Below are positions 33,570 to 34,204 of a stretch of DNA of 34,204 nucleotides, one piece after another. Where the stretch lies: NCBI GenBank assembly GCA_964582415.1, contig CAZOSF010000019.1, positions 1-34,204 on the forward strand. Direction: 5' to 3'. This stretch comes from CAZOSF01 sp964582415 (GTDB lineage: Bacteria; Bacteroidota; Bacteroidia; Flavobacteriales; Flavobacteriaceae). The stretch's first letter is position 1. The number at the start of each line of letters is the position of its first letter. A model generated the notes under the pieces. That model searched no databases and had not been told where the DNA came from. It saw only the letters and a program-made list of their open reading frames with translations. Both the position numbers and the translations under genes were made by a program.

Positions 33570-33596
33570 TTGATTATCAAATTACATAATAATCAA
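33570..33596. repeat. AT-rich inverted repeat between amylase and pfkA
   Basis: TTGATTAT (33570-33577) and ATAATCAA (33589-33596) form a perfect eight-base inverted repeat around an 11-base spacer, about 35 bases after the amylase stop. There is no T-run, so it is either a weak terminator or a protein-binding site. Confidence 0.4.
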
Positions 33597-33631
33597 TGGT
33601 TTGTGTGTTGATTTGGGAATGATTTAACGAC

Positions 33632-34204
33632 CTATTTCACTTCTTCCAGCAGAAGAATTCCGTTTTCGGGAACAATAGTTACGCGGTGATTTTGGACTAC
33701 TGTTTTTTGCCCACTGTAGGCATCCCGCAGTTCTGTTCCTTCCACAAAAATTCCATCGATAACAAATTCCGTCTGCCCTTCAGGAGCTCCTAGGATAACG
33801 ATTACTTTATCCTCATAATCTCCATCTGTAAGCGTTCTGGCAAAGGTGTAAGGAGTATCGACAATCTTTTTGTGAACTCCGGCACCGATAGAAAAATGCT
33901 TTGCACGAAACTGCCCCAATTTTTGCCAATGCTTTAATAGGGCTTGGGTTTCGCTGTTATTAGCAATATCTTCCCAGTTCATGAAACTTCGCAGGGTAGC
34001 ATCCCCGGTTGTTCCTTCAATTATCAAGGGCCTGGCCGATTCATCCCCATAATAAATTTGTGCTCCACCCGGGGCCAATAGCAATCGGTTGGCCATTTCA
34101 TAAGGTTTCTCACGAGCCATGTCGTACGATTTTGTATCGTCATGGGATGACATATAACTTAGGGTAGCCACTTCTTTCAAACTGCCGTTAAGTAGCTCCG
34201 AATA
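33632..34204 (-). CDS. GH13-type alpha-amylase, C-terminal part (5' end outside window)
   Basis: The frame stays open to the right edge, so the gene starts beyond it; the apparent start at 34180 is an internal TTG. The visible 190 codons include LSYMSSHDDTKSYD, where SHDD fits the last conserved GH13 region. Next comes the end of the barrel (MANRLLLAPGGAQIYYGDES). A C-terminal beta domain (VIVILGAPEGQTEFVIDG to the end) is typical of amylases. It probably hydrolyses alpha-glucans in the periplasm or at the surface as part of a starch-use locus to the right. It stops 165 bases before pfkA, on the same strand. Confidence 0.85.
   Translation of the reverse strand, partial: YSELLNGSLKEVATLSYMSSHDDTKSYDMAREKPYEMANRLLLAPGGAQIYYGDESARPLIIEGTTGDATLRSFMNWEDIANNSETQALLKHWQKLGQFRAKHFSIGAGVHKKIVDTPYTFARTLTDGDYEDKVIVILGAPEGQTEFVIDGIFVEGTELRDAYSGQKTVVQNHRVTIVPENGILLLEEVK

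Noticed and set aside
34178..34180. Amylase fragment as a complete small gene starting at 34180
   Set aside because: It is a TTG inside a frame that is open to the window edge, and the sequence joins smoothly to a GH13 core.
1..34204. tRNA, rRNA, CRISPR arrays, insertion sequences or prophage genes
   Set aside because: No cloverleaf, regularly spaced repeat, transposase or phage structural gene was found by reading both strands; a covariance-model search would settle small RNAs.

Overview
The window looks like a chromosomal segment of a marine-type member of the Flavobacteriaceae (Bacteroidota). The protein families support this: a metallophosphoesterase fused to an outer-membrane barrel, an HD-PycTM protein, a DUF4369/TlpA thioredoxin lipoprotein, a GCS2-CBS fusion, and an M16 lipoprotein protease. 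So do the promoters, which match the Bacteroidota -7 element TAnnTTTG, and the near absence of Shine-Dalgarno sequences. I cannot name a genus from sequence reading alone. Coding density is very high, with no gene-free stretch above 300 bases. I saw no rRNA, tRNA, CRISPR array or insertion sequence.

Layout. (1) 1-6.7 kb: a large surface metallophosphoesterase (cut off at the left edge) diverges from an HD-domain protein with a Pycsar-effector-type membrane domain. That gene converges on a 790-residue GAF-domain protein. (2) 6.8-9.3 kb: a TlpA-like thioredoxin lipoprotein, then a rhomboid protease/SIMPL-domain pair on the minus strand. (3) 9.4-13.7 kb: a mutagenesis-type cassette of a short DnaE-like polymerase and a Y-family polymerase, preceded by two tandem palindromes that overlap its predicted promoter. 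(4) 13.7-20.1 kb: serine dehydratase, an NTF2-like secreted protein, panB, an RluA-family pseudouridine synthase, a bidirectional terminator, and a two-domain M16 peptidase lipoprotein. (5) 20.3-24.9 kb: a GCS2-like ligase fused to CBS domains, translationally coupled to an AstE/AspA-type zinc hydrolase, then a secreted beta-helix protein interrupted by a 100-N gap. (6) 24.9-29.0 kb: comM/yifB, and a four-gene operon of a small unknown protein, a polytopic membrane protein, a histidine kinase and a NarL-type response regulator. (7) 29.0-33.5 kb: a compact glycolytic operon pfkA-gapA-(BadF-type sugar kinase)-pgi, with a clear promoter, an upstream LacI-type palindrome and a terminator. (8) The right edge holds the 3' end of a GH13 alpha-amylase gene.

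How the genes fit together. The right end suggests coupling of alpha-glucan degradation to upper glycolysis, possibly through a LacI-family regulator at the pfkA promoter. The polymerase cassette looks like a damage-inducible translesion module under an unrecognised repressor. The left end is the most likely place for undescribed signalling biology. An HD phosphohydrolase-like domain is fused to a nucleotide-sensing membrane effector without a cyclase. It lies beside an exported phosphoesterase that also carries a kinase-like segment.

One technical point matters. The 100-N gap at 24142-24241 is flanked by identical 55-base sequences. Collapsing 155 bases restores a single open frame, so the apparent break in the beta-helix gene is an assembly artefact.
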